A stretch of 35,720 nt of DNA, taken from contig WGMV01000034.1 of the NCBI GenBank assembly GCA_016124905.1, positions 1 through 35,720 of the forward strand, written 5' to 3'. The position numbers were made by a program, and so were the translations under genes. Shown piece after piece: positions 8,307-15,797 of this stretch. Position 1 is the first letter of the stretch, and each line of letters opens with the position of its first letter. The notes beneath the pieces were generated by a model. It was not told where the DNA came from. It was given only the letters and a program-made list of their open reading frames with translations, and made no database searches. Source of the DNA: a bacterium. GTDB lineage: Bacteria; Pseudomonadota; Alphaproteobacteria; Rickettsiales; RI-342.

Positions 8307-9065
8307 ATGACCAAAAAATTGCTCGCTGGTGCCGCCGTCGTTGCGCTGGTGACTGCCGGTATCTTTCTGATCCCGAAGAATGAATCCGCCACGGCCGCCG
8401 GTGTTGACCGCGCCGAAGTGGAAAGCATCGTGAAGGAATACATCCTGAACAACCCGGATGTGCTGGTGGAATCCCTGAACAAATATCAGGAAAAACAGCA
8501 GCAGGACCAGATGGCCAACGCCAAGAAGTCCGTTGAAGCCGCTCAGGAAGATATCAAAAAGAACAAAACCTCTCCCTTCGCGGGCAATGAGGATGGCGAC
8601 GTGACCGTGGTCGAATTTTTCGATTACAACTGCCATTTCTGCCAGCAGGCTTTCCCGTCCGTTTCCAAACTGCTGGAAGCCGACAAGAAAGTGAAAGTGG
8701 TCTTCAAGGAACTGCCGATCCTCGGCCCGACCTCTGAAACCGCCGCCCGCGCCGCCCTGGCCGTTCACTTCATTGACAACAGCAAATACATGGATTTCCA
8801 TAGCAAAATGATGGATTTCAAAGGTCCCAAAACCGATGAGGTCATCTTCAACGCCGTGAAGGAAATCGGTCTGGATCCTGAGAAGGTGAAGGAAGAGATG
8901 AAATCCGACCGCGTGACGAAAGAAATCAACGATGTGCGCGGCTTCGCCAAGAGCATCAACGTCAACGGCACGCCGGCCTTCATCGTCGGCAAGCAGTTCA
9001 TCCCCGGCGCCATCGATCCGGAAGGCATGAAGAAAGCCGTGGAACAGGCCCGCAAGGACAAGTAA
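8307..9065 (+). CDS. DsbA-like thiol:disulfide oxidoreductase (Com1-type)
   Basis: Envelope thioredoxin-fold protein, predicted to introduce or shuffle disulfides in exported proteins. Start at the ATG at 8307 (252 residues), 6 nt after GGAG; the open frame extends upstream into the preceding gene but without support. An N-terminal signal or anchor segment (MTKKLLAGAAVVALVTAGIF) is followed by a helical stretch rich in Glu/Gln/Lys (residues 34-85, INNPDVLVESLNKYQEKQQ-like), as in Com1-type proteins. The active site is C109-H-F-C112 in a thioredoxin fold, with the cis-proline loop GTPAF at 221-225. A strong terminator follows. Confidence 0.92.
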   Translation: MTKKLLAGAAVVALVTAGIFLIPKNESATAAGVDRAEVESIVKEYILNNPDVLVESLNKYQEKQQQDQMANAKKSVEAAQEDIKKNKTSPFAGNEDGDVTVVEFFDYNCHFCQQAFPSVSKLLEADKKVKVVFKELPILGPTSETAARAALAVHFIDNSKYMDFHSKMMDFKGPKTDEVIFNAVKEIGLDPEKVKEEMKSDRVTKEINDVRGFAKSINVNGTPAFIVGKQFIPGAIDPEGMKKAVEQARKDK

Positions 9066-9083
9066 GCGTATCTGTTTCATACG

Positions 9084-9115
9084 AAAAGGCCGCGGCACCC
9101 GCCGCGGCCTTTTTT
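9084..9115 (+). terminator. Rho-independent terminator after dsbA-like gene
   Basis: GGCCGCGGC (9088-9096), loop ACCC, GCCGCGGCC (9101-9109), then six T residues; preceded by AAAA. The convergent ispE gene ends at 9114 inside this structure, so it may terminate both directions. Confidence 0.92.
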
Positions 9116-10004
9116 ATTTCACCCGGGTCGGGCAAACCCACGCATCGGGAAATGCCGCTTGAAGCGTGCGAAAGGCGCTTTCCGCCAGCTCTTCCGTCTC
9201 AAACAGGGCAAAACAGCAGGAGCCGCTCCCCGTCATGCGGGCAAGGCGGCAACCGTCCGTTCCCTTCATGGCCTGCAGGAGATCGCACATCACGGGCGCC
9301 AGTTCGGCGGCCGGTTGCTCCAGATCATTGCGCGCCTGTGCCAGCCACGCAAACCATTCATCCCACGATGGCGCTTCAAACGGTGCCGCCCCGATGGAAG
9401 GCGGCAGCTGTTGCGGCAGGCGCATGCGCGCAAACACGGCAGGCGTGGAAAGCATCACACCGGGATGCGCCAGCACCACCCACAACGGCGTGGAAGGCAT
9501 GGTTACCGGCAGCACCATCTCGCCGATTCCCTGCATCAGGCTGGGCCGCGCTTCCATGCACACGGGAACATCCGCTCCCAGACGCAACGACAGCATGCGC
9601 GCATCATCCGGCACCAGATGACAGCCGAAATGCGCCATCAATCCCCTCAGCATGGCCGCGGCATCGCTGGAACCGCCGCCCAGCCCGGCCTGTGACGGAA
9701 TCTCCTTGGTCAGCACCACATGCAGCGGCGGAATATCGGCGCCGATGTCACGCAACAGGCGGATGGCGCGCATAACAAGGTTATCTTCCATGCGGGTTTC
9801 GGAAAGCGCGTTGGCAAACCGCCCTTGCAGCGTGAGCCCGTCCTTATCGGACGCATGCACATCCATCCGGTCATGAAGCTCAAGAAACGTCACCACGCTA
9901 TCCAGCAGATGATACCCGTCATCGCGACGGCCGATGACATGCAGCGAAAGGTTGAGCTTGGCAGGCGCGGCCAGGCTGAAAAGCAGTGCCTGCGAGTGAT
10001 TCAT
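9114..10004 (-). CDS. ispE: 4-diphosphocytidyl-2-C-methyl-D-erythritol kinase
   Basis: GHMP-family kinase that phosphorylates CDP-methylerythritol in the MEP isoprenoid pathway. I took the ATG at 10004 (296 residues); the frame extends to 10040 but that start would overlap the preceding gene. Visible: the N-terminal motif APAKLNLSLHV (13-23) with its substrate lysine, DDGYHLLDS (28-36), and the ATP-binding glycine loop PSQAGLGGGSSDAAA (103-117) with the catalytic aspartate. Near the C-terminus is the third GHMP motif RMTGSGSCCFALF. The start is 4 nt after the TPR gene stop, with no clear Shine-Dalgarno sequence, which suggests translational coupling. Confidence 0.94.
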   Translation of the reverse strand: MNHSQALLFSLAAPAKLNLSLHVIGRRDDGYHLLDSVVTFLELHDRMDVHASDKDGLTLQGRFANALSETRMEDNLVMRAIRLLRDIGADIPPLHVVLTKEIPSQAGLGGGSSDAAAMLRGLMAHFGCHLVPDDARMLSLRLGADVPVCMEARPSLMQGIGEMVLPVTMPSTPLWVVLAHPGVMLSTPAVFARMRLPQQLPPSIGAAPFEAPSWDEWFAWLAQARNDLEQPAAELAPVMCDLLQAMKGTDGCRLARMTGSGSCCFALFETEELAESAFRTLQAAFPDAWVCPTRVK

Positions 10005-10008
10005 GAGA

Positions 10009-11922
10009 CTAATCGGTGCGCTTGGAAGGCTTATAGCCATGTTCGATTTTATCTTCGATCAGCGCCTTGTCCTCTGGCGTGGGGTTGAACAGCAGCGCGC
10101 GCTGCCATTCAAAATACGCCTCGCGTTTGCGGTCAAGCTTCCACAGCACATCGGCATAATGATGCGTGACAATGGCATCGGTCGGCATCAGTTCGATAGC
10201 CTGCAGGATGTAATCCAGCGCTTCGGGATATTGGCCCAGGCGGAAATAAGCCCAGCCCATGCTGTCGAGAATATGCGCATCCAGCGGGCGCTGGTCCACG
10301 GCCTTCTCGATCATGGCCTTGGCCTCGTCCGTATGCATGCCCATATCCAGCCAGCTATAGCCGAGATAGTTCAGCACATCAGGCTGGTCGGGTGAAAGCT
10401 CGAGCGTCTTTTTCAAATCCGCTTCCGCCTTGGGCCACTGCTTGGACCGCTCGTAGCAGATGCCGCGCATGTAAAGCACCGGCCAGCGCTCGTCATCGCT
10501 GACATCCTTCATCAGCTCCAACGCCTGACTGTAGGCATCGGCCGCTTCCTTGAACTCCTCGTGACGACGGAGCGTATCGCCCAGCTGCAGCCAGACGGAT
10601 GCGTGGTCGGGATATTTCTTCGTCAGGCTTTTGAGCAGCGCCGTCGCGCCGTTATAATCATCCAGGCTGGCCTTGGCGCTGGCCATGTTCAACTGGGCAT
10701 GCAGCCAGTAAGGGGACGATTTGGACACTTTCTCATATTCATTGATCGCCCATGGATACATCTTCTGCTCGGTCCATATGGCGGCGAGGAACACGCGCGC
10801 CGCGTCATAATCCGGCTCCAGATAAAGCGCCAGCTGCAGAAATTGGATGGCGGCCTCGCTGCTGCCCTGCTGCCGCGCCAGGCTGGCGATGCCATACAAT
10901 AAATCGGCAATGCCGTAGGCGGGGTCGGTAAGGTAACCCGGGTTTTTCACCAGCGCCACATCCTGAAGGTTGGCGATCTCCTGCCAGAGCATGGAGGATT
11001 TATCCTGGTATTTATCGACGATCTGCCCGGCTTTTTCGCCCTGGCCGCGCGCATGCAGGCTGGCGGCATACACTTCCACCACACGGCGCGGCATCACCAG
11101 CTGCTGGTTGGCCAGCATTTGCTCAAACAGTTTGTCCGCCTCGTCATAGCGTTTGGCCTGAATAAGAATCAGCGCCTTCTGATAGGCAATCAGCATGCTG
11201 CGCTTGTCCAGCCCCGTCAGGGTGTCGATACGGGCCAGCGCCTCGTTGGGCTTTCCCTGCGCCTGCAGTACCCATGCGTCGGTAATGTCGAACATGAGCT
11301 TCTGGAACGGGCTGAAATTCACCGCCGACAAGGCCAGTTCCTGCGCAGCCTTATCCCAGGCCTTGTCATGCACATTGCCCAGCACCGATACATAGCGCGC
11401 CATGATGACATCCTGCTGGTTGCTAGCAGCGCTTGGCGCGGCAACATCCGGCGCATCGCTCTCATCCTCATCTTCCGGGGATACCGCGGCCTCTTCCTTG
11501 GGGGCTTCGGGTTCTTTCACGGCCGCCGTGTCGGGTTTTGACTCCGGCTTGATACTGGCATTATCGCGGGCCATTTCCACGGCTTCCTGTACACGCCCGG
11601 CCAGCACGGCGCTGTGCATGGCGGTGAAATGCAGGCTGCTCTGGGTCTCATCGGCCTGTTCCGCCGCTTTGGCAAACGCATCCGCCGCGATATCCAGGTC
11701 TTTGGAACGCTGGGCGTAATAACCGACCAGATATTCCCCCGTCAGGCTGCCGCTGCCAAATCCTTGCAAATCGGCATCCGCATTGGCGTTCACTTCCATT
11801 CTGCCGCCATCCGCGCCGATACGCGCCTGCGACACATAAACGGCCACCCCAACGAGCGTGGCCAGCAAAAGCACCAGCCAGAGCCAGTTTGAGCGTGAAG
11901 AGGATGGATGATGAGGGGCCAT
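10009..11922 (-). CDS. Membrane-anchored tetratricopeptide-repeat protein
   Basis: 637 residues. One N-terminal transmembrane helix (about 13-30, NWLWLVLLLATLVGVAVYV) places the rest in the periplasm. An Ala/Glu/Asp-rich low-complexity linker (about 125-165) is followed by many TPR units, clearest in the second half (NYLGYSWLDMGMHTDEAKAM; DSMGWAYFRLGQYPEALDYI; DVLWKLDRKREAYFEWQRAL). There is no enzymatic motif. TPR proteins of this architecture commonly sit upstream of ispE in alphaproteobacteria. The role is unknown, most likely a scaffold for an envelope or outer-membrane process. Confidence 0.85.
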   Translation of the reverse strand: MAPHHPSSSRSNWLWLVLLLATLVGVAVYVSQARIGADGGRMEVNANADADLQGFGSGSLTGEYLVGYYAQRSKDLDIAADAFAKAAEQADETQSSLHFTAMHSAVLAGRVQEAVEMARDNASIKPESKPDTAAVKEPEAPKEEAAVSPEDEDESDAPDVAAPSAASNQQDVIMARYVSVLGNVHDKAWDKAAQELALSAVNFSPFQKLMFDITDAWVLQAQGKPNEALARIDTLTGLDKRSMLIAYQKALILIQAKRYDEADKLFEQMLANQQLVMPRRVVEVYAASLHARGQGEKAGQIVDKYQDKSSMLWQEIANLQDVALVKNPGYLTDPAYGIADLLYGIASLARQQGSSEAAIQFLQLALYLEPDYDAARVFLAAIWTEQKMYPWAINEYEKVSKSSPYWLHAQLNMASAKASLDDYNGATALLKSLTKKYPDHASVWLQLGDTLRRHEEFKEAADAYSQALELMKDVSDDERWPVLYMRGICYERSKQWPKAEADLKKTLELSPDQPDVLNYLGYSWLDMGMHTDEAKAMIEKAVDQRPLDAHILDSMGWAYFRLGQYPEALDYILQAIELMPTDAIVTHHYADVLWKLDRKREAYFEWQRALLFNPTPEDKALIEDKIEHGYKPSKRTD

Positions 11923-12101
11923 GAGGAATCAGAATCCGCTAGATATGGTATGCAAAGCCTGCCCTTATGGCAGCAATATGTAGATATACCTTTTAGCGGT
12001 AATGCGAGGATTGGATAATCTTTTTTTCTTCCCGGACCGTATTTTTTTCACCCCCCGCGCTGAGGCCGCACAGCCCGTTCCGCAGGGCAAGCCGAAAACA
12101 C

Positions 12102-12130
12102 TTGACGACGGGCGTTTTTTGATTCATTTA
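12102..12130 (+). promoter_or_regulatory. Candidate promoter for the 64-residue protein gene
   Basis: TTGACG at 12102-12107, a 17-nt spacer containing a T6 run, and CATTTA at 12125-12130. The -35 box is good, the -10 box poor. This is the clearest promoter-like pair in the 236-bp intergenic region 11923-12158, which otherwise holds no gene. Confidence 0.3.
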
Positions 12131-12158
12131 GTCCGCCTCTCATTTCAAGGGCAGTACC

Positions 12159-12353
12159 ATGAGCAGTAAAAACAACCCGAAAAACCGTCAGGCGTTTGAC
12201 ACCTACCGCAAATACAACGGCAAAACCGTGAAACCGGTTTTCTATTTCGGTAAATACAAAGGCCACGGCAATTATATTGCCGCCATGGACGAAGGTGGAA
12301 ACATGGTAATGGATCAGGCAACCAAAAAGCCGATCCCCTACCAGAACATCTGA
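12159..12353 (+). CDS. Small basic protein of unknown function (64 aa)
   Basis: I do not recognise a named family. The 64 residues are rich in Lys, Asn, Tyr and Gly, start with MSSKNNPKNRQAFDTYRKY and end with TKKPIPYQNI. The middle (KPVFYFGKYKGHGNYIAAMD) looks like several short beta strands, compatible with a small barrel. There are no cysteines, signal peptide or membrane segment, so it should be cytosolic. Support for being real: an ATG with AAGGG about 8 nt upstream, a candidate promoter, balanced amino-acid use, and a strong terminator directly behind it. It appears to be a monocistronic unit. Confidence 0.75.
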   Translation: MSSKNNPKNRQAFDTYRKYNGKTVKPVFYFGKYKGHGNYIAAMDEGGNMVMDQATKKPIPYQNI

Positions 12354-12370
12354 TGCCATCCGGCATGTAA

Positions 12371-12399
12371 GAAAAACCCCGCTCCGGCGGGGTTTTTTA
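12371..12399 (+). terminator. Rho-independent terminator after the 64-aa gene
   Basis: AACCCCGC (12375-12382), loop TCCG, GCGGGGTT (12387-12394) continuing into a run of T residues to 12398; 18 nt after the stop codon. Confidence 0.92.
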
Positions 12400-12431
12400 T
12401 AACGAGTTTCAGCCGTTGAACAGGAAAGCCC

Positions 12432-13001
12432 ATGGCACGCAAAATCAAAAAACGCTGGGTTATCTTATGCGCAATGGCCGCCTTCATAGCCACGGGCTTT
12501 CTCTATTATGGCCTGCACCTTAACTGGCTGCCTTTTGAAAATACATTCCACACCCGTCTGGAACAGGCCAGGGCGGAAGGCAAAAAAGAATTGCCACTGA
12601 CCGAATTGACGGATTTTGAGTGGGATTACGCCTGCCCGGGATTATATTTTTTCAGTGAAATGCCCGAAAGCTATGAAGCAAAACCATCCCTTAGCCTGAA
12701 CGGCGAACCATCCGTCGATAATCCGTTCCGACAGGACCTTTCCGCTTATCAGCATCTTTCCTCCTCAACCGCGCTGATCAAACAGAGCGAGGAACTGCTG
12801 AAACAAGCCGAAAAACAGGGCATGCGGGATTGGCCGCTTTATAATTCTTCCGCCCGGCTCCCGTCTCTGTTTAGAAGCTTCGCCTTCATCAATTTTATTT
12901 CCATGAAGGAAAAGACCATCCGCACGGTGGATCTGGGGCGGTTTAAAATGGGCGGCGAGGACAATCGCTGCTTCAATAACACCGCGCGCGTATCCTTCTA
13001 A
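12432..13001 (+). CDS. Hypothetical membrane-anchored protein (189 aa)
   Basis: Not recognised. The N-terminus is basic (MARKIKKRW) and followed by one transmembrane helix (about 9-27, VILCAMAAFIATGFLYYGL), so the remaining 160 residues should be periplasmic. The domain has two cysteines (C68 in DYACPGLYF and one near the C-terminus in EDNRCFNN) that could pair. A helical Gln/Glu/Lys stretch lies around 115-135. The gene has a usable Shine-Dalgarno sequence (CAGGAAAG) and stops 12 bp before the convergent ETF-QO stop. It follows the terminator of the 64-aa gene, so it probably has its own weak promoter. Confidence 0.7.
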   Translation: MARKIKKRWVILCAMAAFIATGFLYYGLHLNWLPFENTFHTRLEQARAEGKKELPLTELTDFEWDYACPGLYFFSEMPESYEAKPSLSLNGEPSVDNPFRQDLSAYQHLSSSTALIKQSEELLKQAEKQGMRDWPLYNSSARLPSLFRSFAFINFISMKEKTIRTVDLGRFKMGGEDNRCFNNTARVSF

Positions 13002-13013
13002 ACACGGCCCGCT

Positions 13014-14639
13014 CTACATATTCGGATAATTCGGCCCGCCACCGCCTTCCGGCGTTACCCACTGGATGTTCTGCGTGGGGTCCTTGATGTCGCAGGTTTT
13101 GCAGTGCACGCAGTTCTGCGCATTAATCTGCAGGCGCGGCCCCGCTTCCTCCTTCACGATTTCATAGACTCCCGCCGGGCAATAGCGCGTCTCCGGCGCA
13201 TCGTAATAGGCCAGGTTAAGATCGACCGGAATATGCGAGTCCTTCAGGCGCAAATGCACCGGCTGGTCTTCCTCATGGTTGGTGTTGGACAGGTAGACCG
13301 ATGAGGTAAGATCGAAACTCACCTGCCCGTCCGGCACGGGATAATCGATGGGCTTGCACTCCACCGCTTTCTTCAGCGCCGTATGGTCCGCATGGTTCTT
13401 GAAAGTCCACGGCATGCGCCCACGGAAAATATATTGCTCCAGCGCCGCGTAACCAAGCCCCAGCCATAACCCGAAGCGGAAAGCCGGGCGGATATTGCGC
13501 ACCGCCTTCAATTCCTCCGCCACCCATGATTTCTGCACCGCCTCGCCATAGGCGCTCAGCACTACCGGCGGCGTGGTCTCGCCCAGGGCCTGATAAGCGG
13601 CCTCAGCCGCCAGCATGCCCGTTTTCATGGCCGTATGCGTGCCCTTGATCTTGGGTACATTCACAAACCCGGCCGAACAGCCAATCAGCGCCCCACCGGC
13701 GAAGGCCAGCCCCGGCACGGATTGCCAGCCCCCCTCGTTCAGCGCCCGCGCGCCGTAGGAAACCCGCCGCCCGCCCTGCAGCATCGCCTGGATGGACGGG
13801 TGCGTTTTGAAGCGCTGCAATTCGCGGAACGGGTTGAGATACGGGTTTTGATAATCCAGCCCGATCGCCAGTCCCAGTGCTACCTGCCGGTTCTCCAGAT
13901 GATAAATGAACGACCCGCCATAGGTCTGGCTGTCCAGCGGCCAGCCAATGGTGTGGATGACCGAACCGGGTTTATGTTGCGTCTCGGGAACTTCCCATAA
14001 TTCTTTGATACCAATGGCATAAGTCTGCGGCGACGTGCCATCACGCAAATGAAACTGCTGTTGCAGTTGCTGGCTCAGTGAGCCCCGGCACCCTTCCGCA
14101 AACAGCGTGTAAGTGCCGTATATCGCCATGCCCGGCTGGTAACTGGCCTTCTCCTCGCCATTGCGCCCCACGCCGAAATCCCCGGTGATCACCCCGCGCA
14201 CGCGCCCATCCTCGATGATGGCCTCCGCCGCTGGAAAGCCGGGATAGATCTCCACCCCCAGCGCTTCCGCCTGGCTTGCCAGCCAGCGGCACAAACTGCC
14301 AAGGCTGATAATGTAATTGCCCTTGTTATGCATGGGCTTTGGGGTTGGCAGCTTCCAATGCTTCTTTCCGGTCAAAAACCAGAACTGATCGTACGAAGCC
14401 GCTGTATGGAGCGGCGCTCCCTTTTCTTTCCAGTCGGGGATAAGCTCGTTCAGCGCCCGTGGCTCCAGCACCGCGCCGGAAAGAATATGCGCCCCCACCT
14501 CCGAGCCTTTTTCCAGCACGCACACGCGCACATCGCGTCCTTTTTCCAGGGAGAGCTGGCGTAGGCGAATAGCGGCGGAAAGCCCGGCGGGCCCTGCCCC
14601 CACAATCACCACGTCGTAATCCATCCGCTCGCGCTGCAT
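13014..14639 (-). CDS. Electron transfer flavoprotein-ubiquinone oxidoreductase
   Basis: Membrane-associated FAD and 4Fe-4S enzyme that passes electrons from reduced electron transfer flavoprotein to ubiquinone, linking fatty-acid and amino-acid oxidation to respiration. 541 residues, normal length. The FAD-binding loop is VVIVGAGPAGLSAA (10-23), followed by LEKGSEVGAHILSGAV. The C-terminal 4Fe-4S domain has C487 (RYCPAG), C510, C513 and C516 (CVHCKTC), ending in the family-typical VTPEGGGGPNYPNM. The ATG at 14639 is preceded by AGGAG with 6 nt spacing. It is divergent from the uracil-DNA glycosylase gene; no etfAB genes are in the window. Confidence 0.95.
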   Translation of the reverse strand: MQRERMDYDVVIVGAGPAGLSAAIRLRQLSLEKGRDVRVCVLEKGSEVGAHILSGAVLEPRALNELIPDWKEKGAPLHTAASYDQFWFLTGKKHWKLPTPKPMHNKGNYIISLGSLCRWLASQAEALGVEIYPGFPAAEAIIEDGRVRGVITGDFGVGRNGEEKASYQPGMAIYGTYTLFAEGCRGSLSQQLQQQFHLRDGTSPQTYAIGIKELWEVPETQHKPGSVIHTIGWPLDSQTYGGSFIYHLENRQVALGLAIGLDYQNPYLNPFRELQRFKTHPSIQAMLQGGRRVSYGARALNEGGWQSVPGLAFAGGALIGCSAGFVNVPKIKGTHTAMKTGMLAAEAAYQALGETTPPVVLSAYGEAVQKSWVAEELKAVRNIRPAFRFGLWLGLGYAALEQYIFRGRMPWTFKNHADHTALKKAVECKPIDYPVPDGQVSFDLTSSVYLSNTNHEEDQPVHLRLKDSHIPVDLNLAYYDAPETRYCPAGVYEIVKEEAGPRLQINAQNCVHCKTCDIKDPTQNIQWVTPEGGGGPNYPNM

Positions 14640-14749
14640 CCCATTCTCCTGTTTTTCTGGGTCTTAGCCGCCATGCTGGACAGCGCAGCCCTTCGCTTAT
14701 AGTCTGTGTCGCTTATAATACCTCTTCCATTCCCTCCGCCATACTAAAG

Positions 14750-15634
14750 ATGCCCAAAGCTGAAACCGCTATTTCCATTTCCGCGCCGGATGCGGAGATT
14801 ACCGCCGACGGCGTAACCGCCTGGCTGGAATGGTACCGCATGGCCGGGGTGGAAGAAGGCATTGCCGACACCCCCATGCCCGCTGCATGGCTGCCTGCGG
14901 AACCTCCGGTGAAAGCCACCGCCAAACCCACTGCCGAACGTTCCGCCGCTCCGTTACCCAGGCTGGAACCTCTGCCCGTTCAACCCTACATCGCTCCTCA
15001 GGGCGGCAATGCGGCCATCCCCATGCAAAACCCGCGCGCCAGCGCCAAGCAAGCCGGAGAAATGGCCCAGAAGGCGCTAACGCTGGCTGAACTCCACGAT
15101 GCCATCCGTGCCTTCGACGGCTGCGCCCTCAAACGCACCGCCACCAACACCGTCATCGCCGACGGCGTGCCCGACAACGGCATCCTGCTGATCGGCGAGG
15201 CCCCCGGCAGCGAGGAGGACGCCCGCGGCATCCCCTTCTGCGGCCCAAGCGGCAAATTGCTGGACAAAATGCTGAAATCCATCGGCCTCAACCGGCAGAA
15301 CAGCTACATCACCAACAGCCTCTACTGGCGCCCGCCCGGCAACCGCAAGCCCAGCACCGAGGAACTGCAAAGCTGCCAGCCGTTCGTCTGGCGGCATATC
15401 GAGCTGATCAAGCCCAAAATCGTCATCATGGTAGGCGGCACCTCGGCATCCAGCCTGCTGGACACCCCGCTTGGCATCACCCGCCTGCGCGGCAAGCAGC
15501 ATCAGCTCACCACGCCGGGCGGCGCCAGCGTCCCGGCTTTTGCCCTGTATCACCCTTCCTACCTGCTCCGCCAGCCTTCGCATAAGCGCTATGCGTGGCA
15601 CGATCTCCTTCAAATCAAAGGATTTTTATCCTGA
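14750..15634 (+). CDS. Uracil-DNA glycosylase, family 4-like
   Basis: Base-excision repair enzyme removing uracil from DNA. The catalytic domain occupies about residues 110-294: LLIGEAPGSEEDARGIPFCG (motif A), SGKLLDKML, WRPPGNRKPS and the C-terminal motif YHPSYLLRQP. An N-terminal extension of about 105 residues (WLEWYRMAGVEEG, then a Pro/Ala-rich linker) is typical of alphaproteobacterial members. Of the four iron-sulfur cysteine positions of classical family 4 enzymes I see only two (DGCALK and LQSCQPF); the others are occupied by other residues, including Trp in YWRPPGNR. Whether it carries a cluster is therefore open. The ATG has only a weak ribosome-binding site; the 110-bp divergent region with ETF-QO must contain both promoters. 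Confidence 0.88.
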   Translation: MPKAETAISISAPDAEITADGVTAWLEWYRMAGVEEGIADTPMPAAWLPAEPPVKATAKPTAERSAAPLPRLEPLPVQPYIAPQGGNAAIPMQNPRASAKQAGEMAQKALTLAELHDAIRAFDGCALKRTATNTVIADGVPDNGILLIGEAPGSEEDARGIPFCGPSGKLLDKMLKSIGLNRQNSYITNSLYWRPPGNRKPSTEELQSCQPFVWRHIELIKPKIVIMVGGTSASSLLDTPLGITRLRGKQHQLTTPGGASVPAFALYHPSYLLRQPSHKRYAWHDLLQIKGFLS

Positions 15635-15742
15635 ATTTATGCCCGCGGCCGCTAAATCTGGCATGGCTTTTGCAAAACTGTCACTATTAGGTCACGAAAG
15701 CGGCCGCAAAACAGTGCTAAACTTGACAATTAAGTGACAAGG

Positions 15743-15771
15743 TTGACTTCCCGGCCCCCGTCACATACCTT
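15743..15771 (+). promoter_or_regulatory. Candidate promoter for the slt-rnhB-DUF721 group
   Basis: TTGACT (15743-15748), a 17-nt spacer, TACCTT (15766-15771). The -10 box is weak. A perfect TTGACA at 15723 upstream lacks a matching -10. The surrounding intergenic region also holds two GCGGCCGC palindromes (15645-15652 and 15700-15707) and a 7-bp inverted repeat TGTCACT (15680-15686) / AGTGACA (15733-15739), possible regulator sites. Confidence 0.3.
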
Positions 15772-15797
15772 AACAAACGATTAATTGTGGAGTGTAC

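Noticed and set aside
14750-15634. UdgX-type DNA-crosslinking glycosylase
   Set aside because: The diagnostic KRRIH-type loop is not present; the region reads ITRLRGKQHQL.
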